Shown: piece by piece, positions 7,094-13,581 of the stretch | Layout: each line of letters begins with the position of its first letter | Position numbering within the stretch: the stretch's first letter is position 1 | NCBI GenBank assembly: GCA_021737905.1 | Contig: JAIPDA010000039.1 | Location: 1-13,581 of the forward strand | Reading direction: 5' to 3' | Source of the DNA: Rhodoferax sp. | Lineage (GTDB): Bacteria > Pseudomonadota > Gammaproteobacteria > Burkholderiales > Burkholderiaceae_C | Length of the DNA stretch: 13,581 nt | The notes under the pieces: generated by a model | The model's database searches: none | What the model saw: the letters and a program-made list of their open reading frames with translations, nothing else | What the model was told of the DNA's origin: nothing | Translations under genes and position numbers: made by a program

Positions 7094-8193
7094 TTGGCTG
7101 CGCCCTGGGCCAGTGCGTTGGCCCGGCTTTGCCCCAGCGCTGGGCCGTCCGGCGCCGCCTGGCTGGGCCAGCCGCTGAGATGCTGCTCGCAAATACTGGC
7201 CAGGCCCTGAGCCCACTGGGGGCTGTCGTTCAGGCAGGCGATGTAGTGAAAACTCTCACCGCCGGCGTGCATAAAGGCTTCGCGGGCTTCGTCGTTGATT
7301 TCTTCCAGCGTTTCCAGGCAGTCGCCGGTAAACCCCGGGCAAATAACGTCCACCTTTTTGACACCGGCTTCGGCCATGCGCACCAGCGTGGGTTCGGTGT
7401 AGGGCTGCAACCATTTGGCTTTGCCAAAGCGGGACTGAAATGTCACGGTGTAGCGGTCTTTGGTCAGACCCAGTGATTCGGCCAGCAGGCGGGCTGTTTT
7501 GTAGCACTCGCAATGGTAGGGGTCACCCAGCTCCAGGGTGCGCTGGGGCACGCCATGAAAGCTCATCACCAGTTGCTCGGCCTGACCGTGCAAGTCCCAG
7601 TGGGCGCGCACCCGGGTGGCCAGCGCGGCGATGTAGCCGTCGTCGTCGTGGTAGTGGTTGATGAAGCGAAATTCGGGCAGACGCCGGACTTTGGCGGCCC
7701 AGGTGTAGACCGCGTCAAACAAGCTGGCGGTGGTGGTGGCGCTGTACTGGGGGTAGGCCGGCACGATGAGAACGCGCGTGATGCCCTGGTCTTTAAAGAC
7801 CTCGAGCTGAGAGGCGATGGACGGGTTGCCGTAGCGCATGGCGTAGCGTGTGGCCACGTGGTGGCCGCGCGCCTGCAGGGCTTGGCCGAGTAGCTGGGAC
7901 TGCTTGTCGGTCCAGACTTTCAGGGGCGAGCCTTCGGCCGTCCAGATGCTGGCGTATTTGGCGGCTGATTTTTTGGGGCGCAGGCGCAAGATGATGCCGT
8001 GCAGAATCAGCCACCAGATGGGGCGGGGAATCTCGACCACGCGCTGGTCGCTTAAAAATTCGGCCAGGTAACGGCGCAGGGCTGGGGCGGTGGGTGCGTC
8101 GGGGGTGCCCAGGTTGCAGTACAGCACGCCGGTGCTGGCGCCGTTGGCAGCTGCCTTGCCGTGGCTGAATTCGGGTTCTTTGGAAAAGCTCAT
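7090..8193 (-). CDS. hemH: Ferrochelatase (protoheme ferro-lyase)
   Basis: A 367-residue enzyme that inserts Fe2+ into protoporphyrin IX in the last step of protoheme synthesis, at the inner face of the membrane. Family landmarks: TGVLYCNLGTPDAP (21-34), YPQYSATTTAS (148-158), MSFHGVPQRTL with the catalytic histidine H213, CECYKTARLL (228-237), TFQSRFGKAKWLQPYTEPTL (251-270) and CPGFTGDCLETLEEIN with the conserved acidic residue E294. Length is typical for betaproteobacteria. The first 20 residues are a variable polar lead. ATG 8193 is supported by GGGAG ten bases upstream, although that GGGAG lies in the arm of an inverted repeat. Divergent from the HAD phosphatase, convergent with tctE. Confidence 0.96.
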   Translation of the reverse strand: MSFSKEPEFSHGKAAANGASTGVLYCNLGTPDAPTAPALRRYLAEFLSDQRVVEIPRPIWWLILHGIILRLRPKKSAAKYASIWTAEGSPLKVWTDKQSQLLGQALQARGHHVATRYAMRYGNPSIASQLEVFKDQGITRVLIVPAYPQYSATTTASLFDAVYTWAAKVRRLPEFRFINHYHDDDGYIAALATRVRAHWDLHGQAEQLVMSFHGVPQRTLELGDPYHCECYKTARLLAESLGLTKDRYTVTFQSRFGKAKWLQPYTEPTLVRMAEAGVKKVDVICPGFTGDCLETLEEINDEAREAFMHAGGESFHYIACLNDSPQWAQGLASICEQHLSGWPSQAAPDGPALGQSRANALAQGAAN

Positions 8194-8210
8194 GTGGGAT
8201 ATTCTCCCAC
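8194..8210. promoter_or_regulatory. Perfect inverted repeat filling the hemH/yigB divergent gap
   Basis: GTGGGA-TATTC-TCCCAC: two perfect 6-bp arms (8194-8199 and 8205-8210) around a 5-bp centre. It occupies 17 of the 22 bp between the two divergent start codons, touching the hemH ATG and ending five bases before the other ATG. The GGGAG that could serve as the hemH ribosome binding site is in one arm. It could be a protein operator acting on both genes or a hairpin at the 5' end of either mRNA. No known regulator motif is recognised. Confidence 0.5.
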
Positions 8211-8215
8211 TACCT

Positions 8216-8905
8216 ATGTTGAACCTTCAAAAAATCAGCGCCATTACTTTGGACCTGGACGACACCCTGTGGCCCATCTGGCCGACCATTGAACGCGCCG
8301 AACAAGCCTTGCAGAGCTACCTGCTGGGGCATGCCCCCCGTGCCAGTGCCTTGTTCGCCGACCCGGCGGCCCGGCTGGCGCTGCGCCACGAGGTGATGGC
8401 AGCGCAGCCCGAACTGCTGCACCAGCTGAGCAACTTGCGGCTGGCACAAATACGCCTGGGGCTGCTGCGTTCGGGCGAAGACAGCGCGCTGGCTGAGCCG
8501 GCTTTTGAGGTGTTTTTTGACGAGCGCAACCGTGTGACGCTGTTTGACGATGCCTTGCCTGCGCTGGCTTTTTTGTCGGCGCGCTTCCCTTTGGTGGCGC
8601 TGTCCAACGGCAACGCCGACTTGGCGCGTGTCGGGCTGGCGGGCTACTTCAAGGCCGGTTTAAGTGCCCAGGTGTTCGGTGTGGGCAAGCCGGACCGGCG
8701 TATTTTTGAGGCGGCCGCGCAGGCTGCCGGCGTACCCCCCGACGAGGTACTGCACATTGGCGACGACGCTGAGCTGGACGTGCTGGCCGCGCTGGCTTGC
8801 GGCATGCAGACGGCTTGGGTCAACCGCGAAGACAAGCTGTGGCCGCATGCGCAAGAGCCGCATGAAACAGTGCGCAGCCTGGCTGAGTTGACGGCCTTGT
8901 TTTAA
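8216..8905 (+). CDS. HAD-superfamily phosphatase, YigB-like
   Basis: A 229-residue cytoplasmic HAD hydrolase. Motif I is ITLDLDDTLW (nucleophile D13, acid D15), motif II VALSNGNADL (S130, N131), motif III VGKPDRRIF (K158) and motif IV HIGDDAELDV (D183, D184, D188). The opening KISAITLDLDDTLWPIWPTI and the SNGNA and HIGDD wording closely follow E. coli YigB, which removes phosphate from FMN and from 5-amino-6-(5-phosphoribitylamino)uracil in riboflavin synthesis, so that is the best guess. Substrate assignment within HAD proteins is unreliable. ATG 8216 places motif I at the normal distance; the frame stays open upstream to about 8090, but that would overlap hemH and is not family-like. The gene starts 22 bp from divergent hemH and ends 39 bp before the GST gene. 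Confidence 0.85.
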   Translation: MLNLQKISAITLDLDDTLWPIWPTIERAEQALQSYLLGHAPRASALFADPAARLALRHEVMAAQPELLHQLSNLRLAQIRLGLLRSGEDSALAEPAFEVFFDERNRVTLFDDALPALAFLSARFPLVALSNGNADLARVGLAGYFKAGLSAQVFGVGKPDRRIFEAAAQAAGVPPDEVLHIGDDAELDVLAALACGMQTAWVNREDKLWPHAQEPHETVRSLAELTALF

Positions 8906-8944
8906 GCTTGGCTTTTTCACTTTAACTTGCAAGAAAGAACCCTT

Positions 8945-9589
8945 ATGAGTTTGAAGATTCACGGTATTGCCGCGTCCCGCGCCTCGCGCCCGCTGTGGGT
9001 GGCGCTTGAGTTGGGTCTGGCCTTTGAGCATGTGCCCTTGCACTACAAGGACGGTGCAACCCACACGCCCGAGTTTTTGGCGCTGAACCCGAACGGCCAT
9101 ATTCCGGTCTTGCAAGACGAGGGTGTGGTGGTGTGGGAGTCCATGGCCTGCGCCCTGTACCTGGCCGACAACTACAAAGGCCCTGAGGGTCTGAACCTGG
9201 CCGCCCAAACCAAAGCAGAAAGCGCAGAGATATTGCGCTGGACTTTCTGGGTTGTCACGGAGTGCGAAAAAGACGCGCTGACCATTTTGATGCACACCCT
9301 GGTGATGCCCGCAGACAGGCGCAAGCCTGAGCTGGCGGCAGAGGCGGCGCGCCGTTTGACAGGGCCGCTGCGCGTGATCGAGCAGCACCTGGCAGGCCAG
9401 AGCGCTGGCGCGGCTTACCTGGCGGGCGAGCGCTTCACCGTGGCTGATATTGCCGTGGCCTCGGTGCTGGCCTGGATCAAGCCTGCGCCTGAATTGCTGG
9501 CGGCTTGCCCGGCCACCGCCGCCTGGCTGGCGCGCTGTCTGGACAGACCGGCGCAATTGCAATTGCGGGCTATGTCCCGCAAGGGCTAG
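8945..9589 (+). CDS. Glutathione S-transferase family protein
   Basis: A 214-residue cytoplasmic GST. The N-terminal thioredoxin-like domain (about 1-78) begins SLKIHGIAASRASRPLW, with serines at 11 and 14 where the glutathione-activating residue normally sits. It has the cis-proline motif NGHIPVLQDEG (P54) and the glutathione-binding pair E65-S66 in VWESMACALYLAD. The helical C-terminal domain (about 88-205) has the N-capping box FTVADIAVASVLAW (164-177). It resembles theta/phi-like bacterial GSTs; the substrate is unknown. ATG 8945 is preceded by GAAAG at seven bases; an in-frame TTG at 8927 is less likely. It shares a strand with the yigB-like gene upstream and collides tail to tail with hpnE, the two stop codons sharing CTAG. 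Confidence 0.9.
   Translation: MSLKIHGIAASRASRPLWVALELGLAFEHVPLHYKDGATHTPEFLALNPNGHIPVLQDEGVVVWESMACALYLADNYKGPEGLNLAAQTKAESAEILRWTFWVVTECEKDALTILMHTLVMPADRRKPELAAEAARRLTGPLRVIEQHLAGQSAGAAYLAGERFTVADIAVASVLAWIKPAPELLAACPATAAWLARCLDRPAQLQLRAMSRKG
9552..9567. repeat. 16-bp perfect palindrome near the GST/hpnE convergence
   Basis: CGCAATTGCAATTGCG is identical to its reverse complement and is made of two tandem CAATTG units. It lies inside the GST coding sequence (encoding QLQL near the C-terminus), 18 bp before the overlapping stop codons. No run of T or A follows it, so it is not a standard intrinsic terminator. Confidence 0.6.
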
Positions 9590-10920
9590 GCTTTGAGCAG
9601 CCGGGCCGCTTGCAGGCCCGAGCGCACCGCGCCTTCGAGCGTGGCGGGGTAGGGCCCGGCCACATAGTCGCCGCAGGCCAGCAGGCCGGGCGCAATTTGC
9701 GCTGGGGGCCGCAGCAAGCCGGGTGTGCAGGCAAAGGTAGCGCGTTTTTCCACAATGGTTTGCACCAGCTCGAGCTGCAGCCCGAGCTGCGCCTGGCCTT
9801 GCGCCAGCACTTGCGCGCTGAGAAGGGCCTTGTCGCCCACGCTGGCGCTGACCACAAAGGCCAGCAGGCCCTCTGGCCCGCCTAACTGGCCGCGGTCAAA
9901 CACAAACTGGGCTGGGGCTTCGGCATCGCTGCGCAGCGCCAGCATGGGCTGCGGCAGGCTGTTGGCATGGGCCGGGGGCGAAGCCAGGCGTGCATACACC
10001 GTGGCAATCGGTTCGTGTTGCAGGCCGGCGGCTTGTGCGGCCCAGTCGGCCATGGTGCCGGTTGCCAGCCGCGCCGCCTCTTGCGGCGGGCAGGCCAGCA
10101 GCACGGCGTCAAAGTTTTCTTCTGAGTCGTCAGCGTCTGCGCTGCCCGATGCACTCAGCTGCCAGCCAGTGGCGCTGCGCGTCAGCGCTTGAACCCGCAC
10201 GCCCAGACGCGGCGCAGGGCCGCGTGCTGCCAGCCAGGCCAGGGCGGCGTCCGGCAGCAGGGCGCTGAGGTCTGTACGGGGCAGCAGCAGGTCGGCGCCG
10301 CCGGACTGGCTGAACAGCGCGTCCTGCATCACACGCAAGAAAACCTGCGCGCAGGCCCGCTCAGCCGGGGTGTTGAGCGCGGACACGCACAGCGGCTCGA
10401 CCAATTCGCGCATGGCGCGTGGCGACAAGTCGGCGCACAGCGCGGCCACCGACAGGCCAGGCGCACACACAAAGCCGCCGGCCCGCCAGCGCAGCGCCAG
10501 CTTCAAGAGCGATGCCTTGTCGCCCCAGGCCCAGCCGCTGGCGCGCGCAATGCCCCAGGCTGCTTGTAAAGCCGCCGGCCAACGCGGCCCGCCGGGCCAC
10601 GCGGCGAACACCGTAGAGCGCGGAAAAGCCAAGCCTTCGCCGCCCGGAAACTGCAAGCGCAGTGGCAGGCGCAGCAAGCTGCTGCCCGGGTCCACGCCCA
10701 GGGTTTGCATGAGGCGCAGGGTCTCGGTGTAAGCGCCTATCAGGATGTGTTGGCCGTTGTCCAGCGCCAGGGGCTGGCCGTTGACGCTGCTTTCCACGCG
10801 CCTGGCCCGGCCTCCCGCTACGCGGGCGCTGTCCAACAGGGTGACGCTGTGGCCCAGTTGCGTGGCCTCAACGGCGGCGGCGCAACCGGCCCAGCCGGCG
10901 CCGATGACGGCGACTTTCAT
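9586..10920 (-). CDS. hpnE: Hydroxysqualene dehydroxylase HpnE (FAD-dependent amine oxidase family)
   Basis: A 444-residue flavoprotein that reduces hydroxysqualene to squalene, the third step of the bacterial HpnCDE route. The N-terminal FAD-binding fold is clear: VAVIGAGWAGCAAAVEA (GxGxxG at 7-12), then VTLLDSARVAGGRARR. The C-terminal flavin signature GLLACGDYVAGPYPATLEGA, followed by RSGLQAARLL, ends the protein as usual for HpnE and carotenoid desaturase relatives. Length is normal. ATG 10920 is ten bases from the hpnD stop codon, and that stop codon is part of the TAAGG that precedes the start by eight bases, so hpnD and hpnE are tightly linked. Last gene of hpnCDE; convergent with the GST gene. 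Confidence 0.94.
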   Translation of the reverse strand: MKVAVIGAGWAGCAAAVEATQLGHSVTLLDSARVAGGRARRVESSVNGQPLALDNGQHILIGAYTETLRLMQTLGVDPGSSLLRLPLRLQFPGGEGLAFPRSTVFAAWPGGPRWPAALQAAWGIARASGWAWGDKASLLKLALRWRAGGFVCAPGLSVAALCADLSPRAMRELVEPLCVSALNTPAERACAQVFLRVMQDALFSQSGGADLLLPRTDLSALLPDAALAWLAARGPAPRLGVRVQALTRSATGWQLSASGSADADDSEENFDAVLLACPPQEAARLATGTMADWAAQAAGLQHEPIATVYARLASPPAHANSLPQPMLALRSDAEAPAQFVFDRGQLGGPEGLLAFVVSASVGDKALLSAQVLAQGQAQLGLQLELVQTIVEKRATFACTPGLLRPPAQIAPGLLACGDYVAGPYPATLEGAVRSGLQAARLLKA

Positions 10921-10930
10921 GCCCGGGGCC

Positions 10931-11773
10931 TTAGGCGATGCGGCCGAAGGCCTGGGTTTTCCAGGCCAGCCAGAACTTGCGCAGCGGCGTCAGGCTCACG
11001 CGCTGGTGCAGCACCTGGTAGCCGTCGGCCTGAATTTCGCGCAGCAAGCTGCGGTAGATGCTGGCCATCATGAGGCCGGGTTTTTGCGCCCGCTGGTCGG
11101 CAGCGGGCAGGCCGGCCAGGGCGTCGTCATACAGGGCCAGTGCGCGCCGGGTCTGAAATTCCATCAGCGCGCTGAAGCGCGGGGAGTATTCGCGCTTGAG
11201 GATTTCATGCGCCTTGACGTCGAACTGCTGCAGCTCGCTCACCGGCAGGTAAATGCGGCCGCGCAGCGCGTCTTCGCCGACGTCGCGAATGATGTTGGTC
11301 AGCTGAAAGGCTTGCCCCAGTTGGTGTGCATAGGCCGTGGTGGCCGGGTCGGTCTGGCCGAAAATGCGCGCCGCCACTTCGCCCACGATGCCGGCCACCA
11401 GGTGGCAGTAACGCGTGAGGGCGGGGTAGTCGAGGTAGCGGTTTTGCGCCAGGTCCATCTGGCAGCCCTCGATGACGGCCAGCAGGTGCCGCGCCTCAAT
11501 GCCGTAGACCGCAGTCCAGGGCATCAGGGCTTTCATGACCGGGTGTGTGGCCGTGCCGGCAAAGGCCTTGCCGACTTCCGTTTGCCACCAGGCGAGCTTG
11601 GTGCCGGCCACGCCGGGGTCGGTGACTTCATCGACCACATCATCGACCTCGCGGCAAAAGGCATAAAAGGCGGTGATGGCGGCGCGCCTGTCCTTGGGCA
11701 AAAACAGAAAGGCGTAATAAAAGCTGCTGCCCGAGGCGGCGGCTTTTTGCTGGACGTACTGTTCGGGATTCAT
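10931..11773 (-). CDS. hpnD: Presqualene diphosphate synthase HpnD
   Basis: A 280-residue trans-isoprenyl diphosphate synthase of the squalene/phytoene synthase family; it joins two farnesyl diphosphates into presqualene diphosphate. It has SSFYYAFLFLPKDRRAAI (16-33), the first aspartate-rich motif FCREVDDVVDE (39-49, D44-D45-D48) and the second, LTNIIRDVGEDALRGRIYLP (158-177, D164-D168), both for Mg2+-diphosphate binding. Length is typical. The frame is open upstream as far as 11932, but ATG 11773 gives the usual MNPEQYVQQK start and avoids overlap with hpnC. No obvious ribosome binding site precedes it. Phytoene synthase is the main alternative; the hpnC and hpnE neighbours favour HpnD. Confidence 0.94.
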   Translation of the reverse strand: MNPEQYVQQKAAASGSSFYYAFLFLPKDRRAAITAFYAFCREVDDVVDEVTDPGVAGTKLAWWQTEVGKAFAGTATHPVMKALMPWTAVYGIEARHLLAVIEGCQMDLAQNRYLDYPALTRYCHLVAGIVGEVAARIFGQTDPATTAYAHQLGQAFQLTNIIRDVGEDALRGRIYLPVSELQQFDVKAHEILKREYSPRFSALMEFQTRRALALYDDALAGLPAADQRAQKPGLMMASIYRSLLREIQADGYQVLHQRVSLTPLRKFWLAWKTQAFGRIA

Positions 11774-11840
11774 GCGCTGGATTGTCGCCGCAAGCGCAGC
11801 CGAATTGTGGGCTGCCGGCGGGCTGGAGGGTCGCAAGAGG
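11774..11840. other. Spacer between hpnC and hpnD
   Basis: A 67-bp gap within the hpn operon. I see no promoter, terminator or recognisable RNA structure in it. Confidence 0.5.
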
Positions 11841-12722
11841 CTACATCCAGAGCGTGCGCCAGGCCATGAGCAGGGCGTCGCGCCGGCCAATGACGGGGCG
11901 CTGGCGCAGCGTGGCAAAGTCCAGCTGGGCAATGTGCTCGGCGATGCGCAGGCCGCCTTGCACCACCAGGCGCAGTTCCCAGCCAGCGCGCCCGGGCACC
12001 TGGTGCACCAAAGGCGCGCCTTCGAGCATGAGCCGGCGCGCCCGGTCCACGCAGTCGGCCACCAGTGTGCGGGTGCGCGGCGAGATCGACTGCGCCAGCA
12101 ACTCGGCCTCGCTCACGCCGTGCAGTGTTTGCAGTTCGGCGGGCAGGTAAATGCGCCCGCGCGGAATGTCCACGCTCAGGTCTTGCCAGAAATTGATCAA
12201 TTGCAGCGCCGTGCAGATGCAGTCGCTTTGGCGCAGCGCGGCTTCGTGGGTGACGCCGTACAGGTGCAGCAGCAGGCGCCCGACCGGGTTGGCCGAGCGG
12301 CTGCAATAGTCCAGCAGTTCGGCCTGGTCTTTGTAACGGGTTGTGTGCACGTCTTGCTCAAAAGCGCTGAGCAGGTCGCCCAGCAAGGGCAGGGGCAATT
12401 GCCACTGCCTGATTTGCGGGGCCAGCGCGTCAAACACGCTGTGCCAGCGGCCGGATGTGGCCTGGCCCCGGGCGCAAGCTGCCAAATCGGCCTTGTAAAG
12501 CGCCAGGTCCTGCGATCGCTGGGCGGGGCTGGCGTCGCCCTCGTCGGCCAGGTCGTCGGCGGTCCGTGCAAAGTTGTAAATCGCCACCACGGCCGGCCGC
12601 AGGTGCGCCGGGCACAGCAGAGAAGCCACAGGAAAGTTTTCGTAATGACTTACAGTGTGGCCTTTTATTGAACTTTGGTATTCTCTTTGGCTGGACTGGG
12701 TGGCGGGGGGTGCGTCCTTCAT
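11841..12722 (-). CDS. hpnC: Hydroxysqualene synthase HpnC
   Basis: A 293-residue squalene/phytoene synthase family enzyme that converts presqualene diphosphate to hydroxysqualene. The conserved body starts at HYENFPVASLLCP (26-38). The first aspartate motif is FARTADDLADEGD (51-63) and the second LQLINFWQDLSVDIPRGRIY (173-192, D181 and D185); LLLHLYG (150-156) is also typical. The first 25 residues are not conserved, so the start is uncertain. In-frame starts lie at 12803 (GTG), 12782, 12752 and 12722. I chose ATG 12722 because a candidate promoter just upstream would start transcription near 12780, which excludes the first two; ATG 12752 remains possible. No good ribosome binding site separates the options. 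First gene of hpnCDE. Confidence 0.9.
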   Translation of the reverse strand: MKDAPPATQSSQREYQSSIKGHTVSHYENFPVASLLCPAHLRPAVVAIYNFARTADDLADEGDASPAQRSQDLALYKADLAACARGQATSGRWHSVFDALAPQIRQWQLPLPLLGDLLSAFEQDVHTTRYKDQAELLDYCSRSANPVGRLLLHLYGVTHEAALRQSDCICTALQLINFWQDLSVDIPRGRIYLPAELQTLHGVSEAELLAQSISPRTRTLVADCVDRARRLMLEGAPLVHQVPGRAGWELRLVVQGGLRIAEHIAQLDFATLRQRPVIGRRDALLMAWRTLWM

Positions 12723-12759
12723 GGTCGGATTGTCGCTTGAGACGGCTTTCATCTGTTTC

Positions 12760-12773
12760 TGGTTTAATAACCA
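12760..12773. promoter_or_regulatory. Operator-like palindrome between hpnC and the efflux adaptor gene
   Basis: TGGTT-TAAT-AACCA: 5-bp perfect arms around TAAT. The neighbouring AT-rich DNA also holds ACCATT (12770-12775) and its inverted copy AATGGT (12789-12794). Such symmetry in a divergent gap beside an RND pump is where a TetR-type repressor usually binds, but no regulator gene is in the window. Confidence 0.35.
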
Positions 12774-12784
12774 TTCAGTCATTA

Positions 12785-12814
12785 ATTTAATGGTCTTACG
12801 CACGGGCTTGTCAG
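12785..12814 (-). promoter_or_regulatory. Candidate sigma-70 promoter for hpnCDE
   Basis: Minus strand: CTGACA (12814-12809, five of six to TTGACA), an 18-bp spacer, then TTAAAT (12790-12785, four of six to TATAAT). Transcription would begin near 12778-12780 and run into hpnC. The -10 overlaps the inverted AATGGT element, so a repressor bound there could affect both directions. Confidence 0.4.
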
Positions 12815-12842
12815 CCTTGGATTTTGCAGGGAAGCAATTGTC

Positions 12843-13581
12843 ATGAAAAGAATCATCAGTGTTGCCGCCATCGGGTCGGTTTTTTTGCTGGGCTGCTCCA
12901 AGCCGGCGGTGGTCGAGGAACCTGTCAGGGCTGTGAAAACCATCACGGTCGGCGCGGATACCTACGCTGCCAGCAGTGAGTACACCGGCGAGGTGCGGGC
13001 TAAGCTTGAGTCACGGCTGGCTTTTCGGGTGGGCGGCAAAATGATTCAGCGCCAGGCTGAGCTGGGCCAGTCGGTCAAGGCCGGCCAGGTGCTGGCCCGC
13101 CTGGACCCGCAGGACTACAAACTGGCCGCAGACGCCGCCCGTGCGCAAACCGCCGCCGCGCAGACCAACCGCGACCTGGCTGCGGCTGACTTGGCACGCT
13201 ACAAGGATTTGCTGGCGCAAAACTTCATCAGCCGCGCCGAGCTGGACCGGCGCGATGCCACGCTGAAGTCGGCGCAGGCGCAGCTTGAGCAGGCCCAGGC
13301 GCAACTGGCTTCGCAGTCCAACCAGTCGGGCTATGCGGTGCTGGCGTCTGATGTGGCCGGCGTGGTCACCGCCGTGGAGGCCGAGGCCGGCCAGGTGGTC
13401 AGCGCCGGCATGACGGTGTTCAAAATTGCAGCCGATGGCGCACGCGATGTGGTCTTTACGGTGCCGGATTCCCGCCTGGCTGCCATGCGCGTGGGTATGC
13501 CGGTGAAGGTGCTGGTGTGGCCGCTCAACACGCCTTTAGAAGGCAAGGTGCGCGAGGTGGCGGCCAGTGCCGACCCGGCCA
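12843..13581 (+). CDS. RND efflux pump periplasmic adaptor lipoprotein, C-terminus missing (partial)
   Basis: Membrane-fusion protein of a tripartite RND efflux pump; 246 residues are visible before the window ends. A lipoprotein signal peptide (MKRIISVAAIGSVFLLGC) has its lipobox at LLGC, giving lipidated C18. Next come the first half of the lipoyl-like domain (about 49-90, ESRLAFRVGGKMI...VLARLDPQDY), an alanine/glutamine-rich coiled-coil hairpin (about 92-160) with NFISRAELDRRDATLKSAQA, the second lipoyl half (about 164-196, SDVAGVVTAVEAEAGQVV) and the start of the beta-barrel domain. ATG 12843 has AGGGA nine bases upstream. The inner-membrane RND gene should follow to the right. Substrates unknown. 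It is divergent from hpnC, but nothing visible makes it the hopanoid transporter HpnN, which belongs to a different protein type. Confidence 0.93.
   Translation, partial: MKRIISVAAIGSVFLLGCSKPAVVEEPVRAVKTITVGADTYAASSEYTGEVRAKLESRLAFRVGGKMIQRQAELGQSVKAGQVLARLDPQDYKLAADAARAQTAAAQTNRDLAAADLARYKDLLAQNFISRAELDRRDATLKSAQAQLEQAQAQLASQSNQSGYAVLASDVAGVVTAVEAEAGQVVSAGMTVFKIAADGARDVVFTVPDSRLAAMRVGMPVKVLVWPLNTPLEGKVREVAASADPA

Noticed and set aside
6443..7216. Open frame on the minus strand opposite tctE
   Set aside because: Antisense of the kinase domain, low-complexity H/R/Q composition; all kinase motifs are on the plus strand.
8906..8920. Possible terminator AAGC-TTG-GCTT followed by T residues after the HAD gene
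   Set aside because: The stem is only 4 bp and AT-rich; too weak to call, and the next gene starts within 40 bp on the same strand.
8660..9562. Open frame on the minus strand opposite the HAD and GST genes (300 codons)
   Set aside because: It spans two genes that both carry clear catalytic motifs on the plus strand; the composition is that of an antisense shadow.
11774..11932. Upstream extension of hpnD by 53 residues
   Set aside because: It would overlap the end of hpnC and has no HpnD-like sequence; ATG 11773 gives the normal start.
11772..12671. Open frame on the plus strand opposite hpnC
   Set aside because: Antisense of a gene with both aspartate-rich motifs intact; no recognisable protein features.
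12843..13581. Idea that the efflux adaptor belongs to the hopanoid export system because it adjoins hpnCDE
   Set aside because: HpnN is an RND-type membrane transporter, not a lipoprotein adaptor, and this gene is divergent from hpnC; adjacency alone is not enough.

Overview
The window is GC-rich and almost fully coding. Its gene content (a TctABC/TctDE tricarboxylate uptake module with a Bug-type binding protein, Hsp15, ferrochelatase, the hpnCDE squalene operon) and its protein wording suggest a betaproteobacterium of the Burkholderiales, most likely Comamonadaceae (Rhodoferax/Polaromonas-like). That placement is inference from recalled family sequences; no database was searched. I see no RNA gene, CRISPR array, insertion sequence or phage gene.

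Layout. Bases 1-1853 (minus strand) hold, in transcription order, hslR (Hsp15), a small membrane-anchored hypothetical protein, and a voltage-sensor ion channel that runs off the left edge. Bases 1868-7093 are a classic citrate/tricarboxylate module: tctC-tctB-tctA on the minus strand (tctC and tctB overlap by ATGA), divergent across a 116-bp regulatory gap from tctD-tctE on the plus strand. TctE should sense substrate, TctD should activate tctCBA, TctC should capture substrate in the periplasm, and TctA/TctB should import it. hemH (minus) meets tctE tail to tail with overlapping stop codons. It is divergent from a YigB-like HAD phosphatase across only 22 bp, most of which is a perfect 6-bp-arm inverted repeat. 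A glutathione S-transferase follows and meets hpnE tail to tail, again with shared stop-codon bases. hpnC-hpnD-hpnE (minus) convert farnesyl diphosphate to squalene by the hydroxysqualene route, which normally feeds hopanoid synthesis. No squalene-hopene cyclase is visible. On the right, a lipoprotein RND efflux adaptor starts on the plus strand, divergent from hpnC across an AT-rich gap with operator-like symmetry, and runs off the right edge.

Most of the window is ordinary chromosomal housekeeping and transport. The most unusual object is the partial channel gene at the left edge. It encodes one complete voltage-sensor domain (S1-S4) that is followed not by a pore but by the start of a second voltage-sensing channel. 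The second most interesting is the compact hemH/yigB divergent start region with its palindrome.
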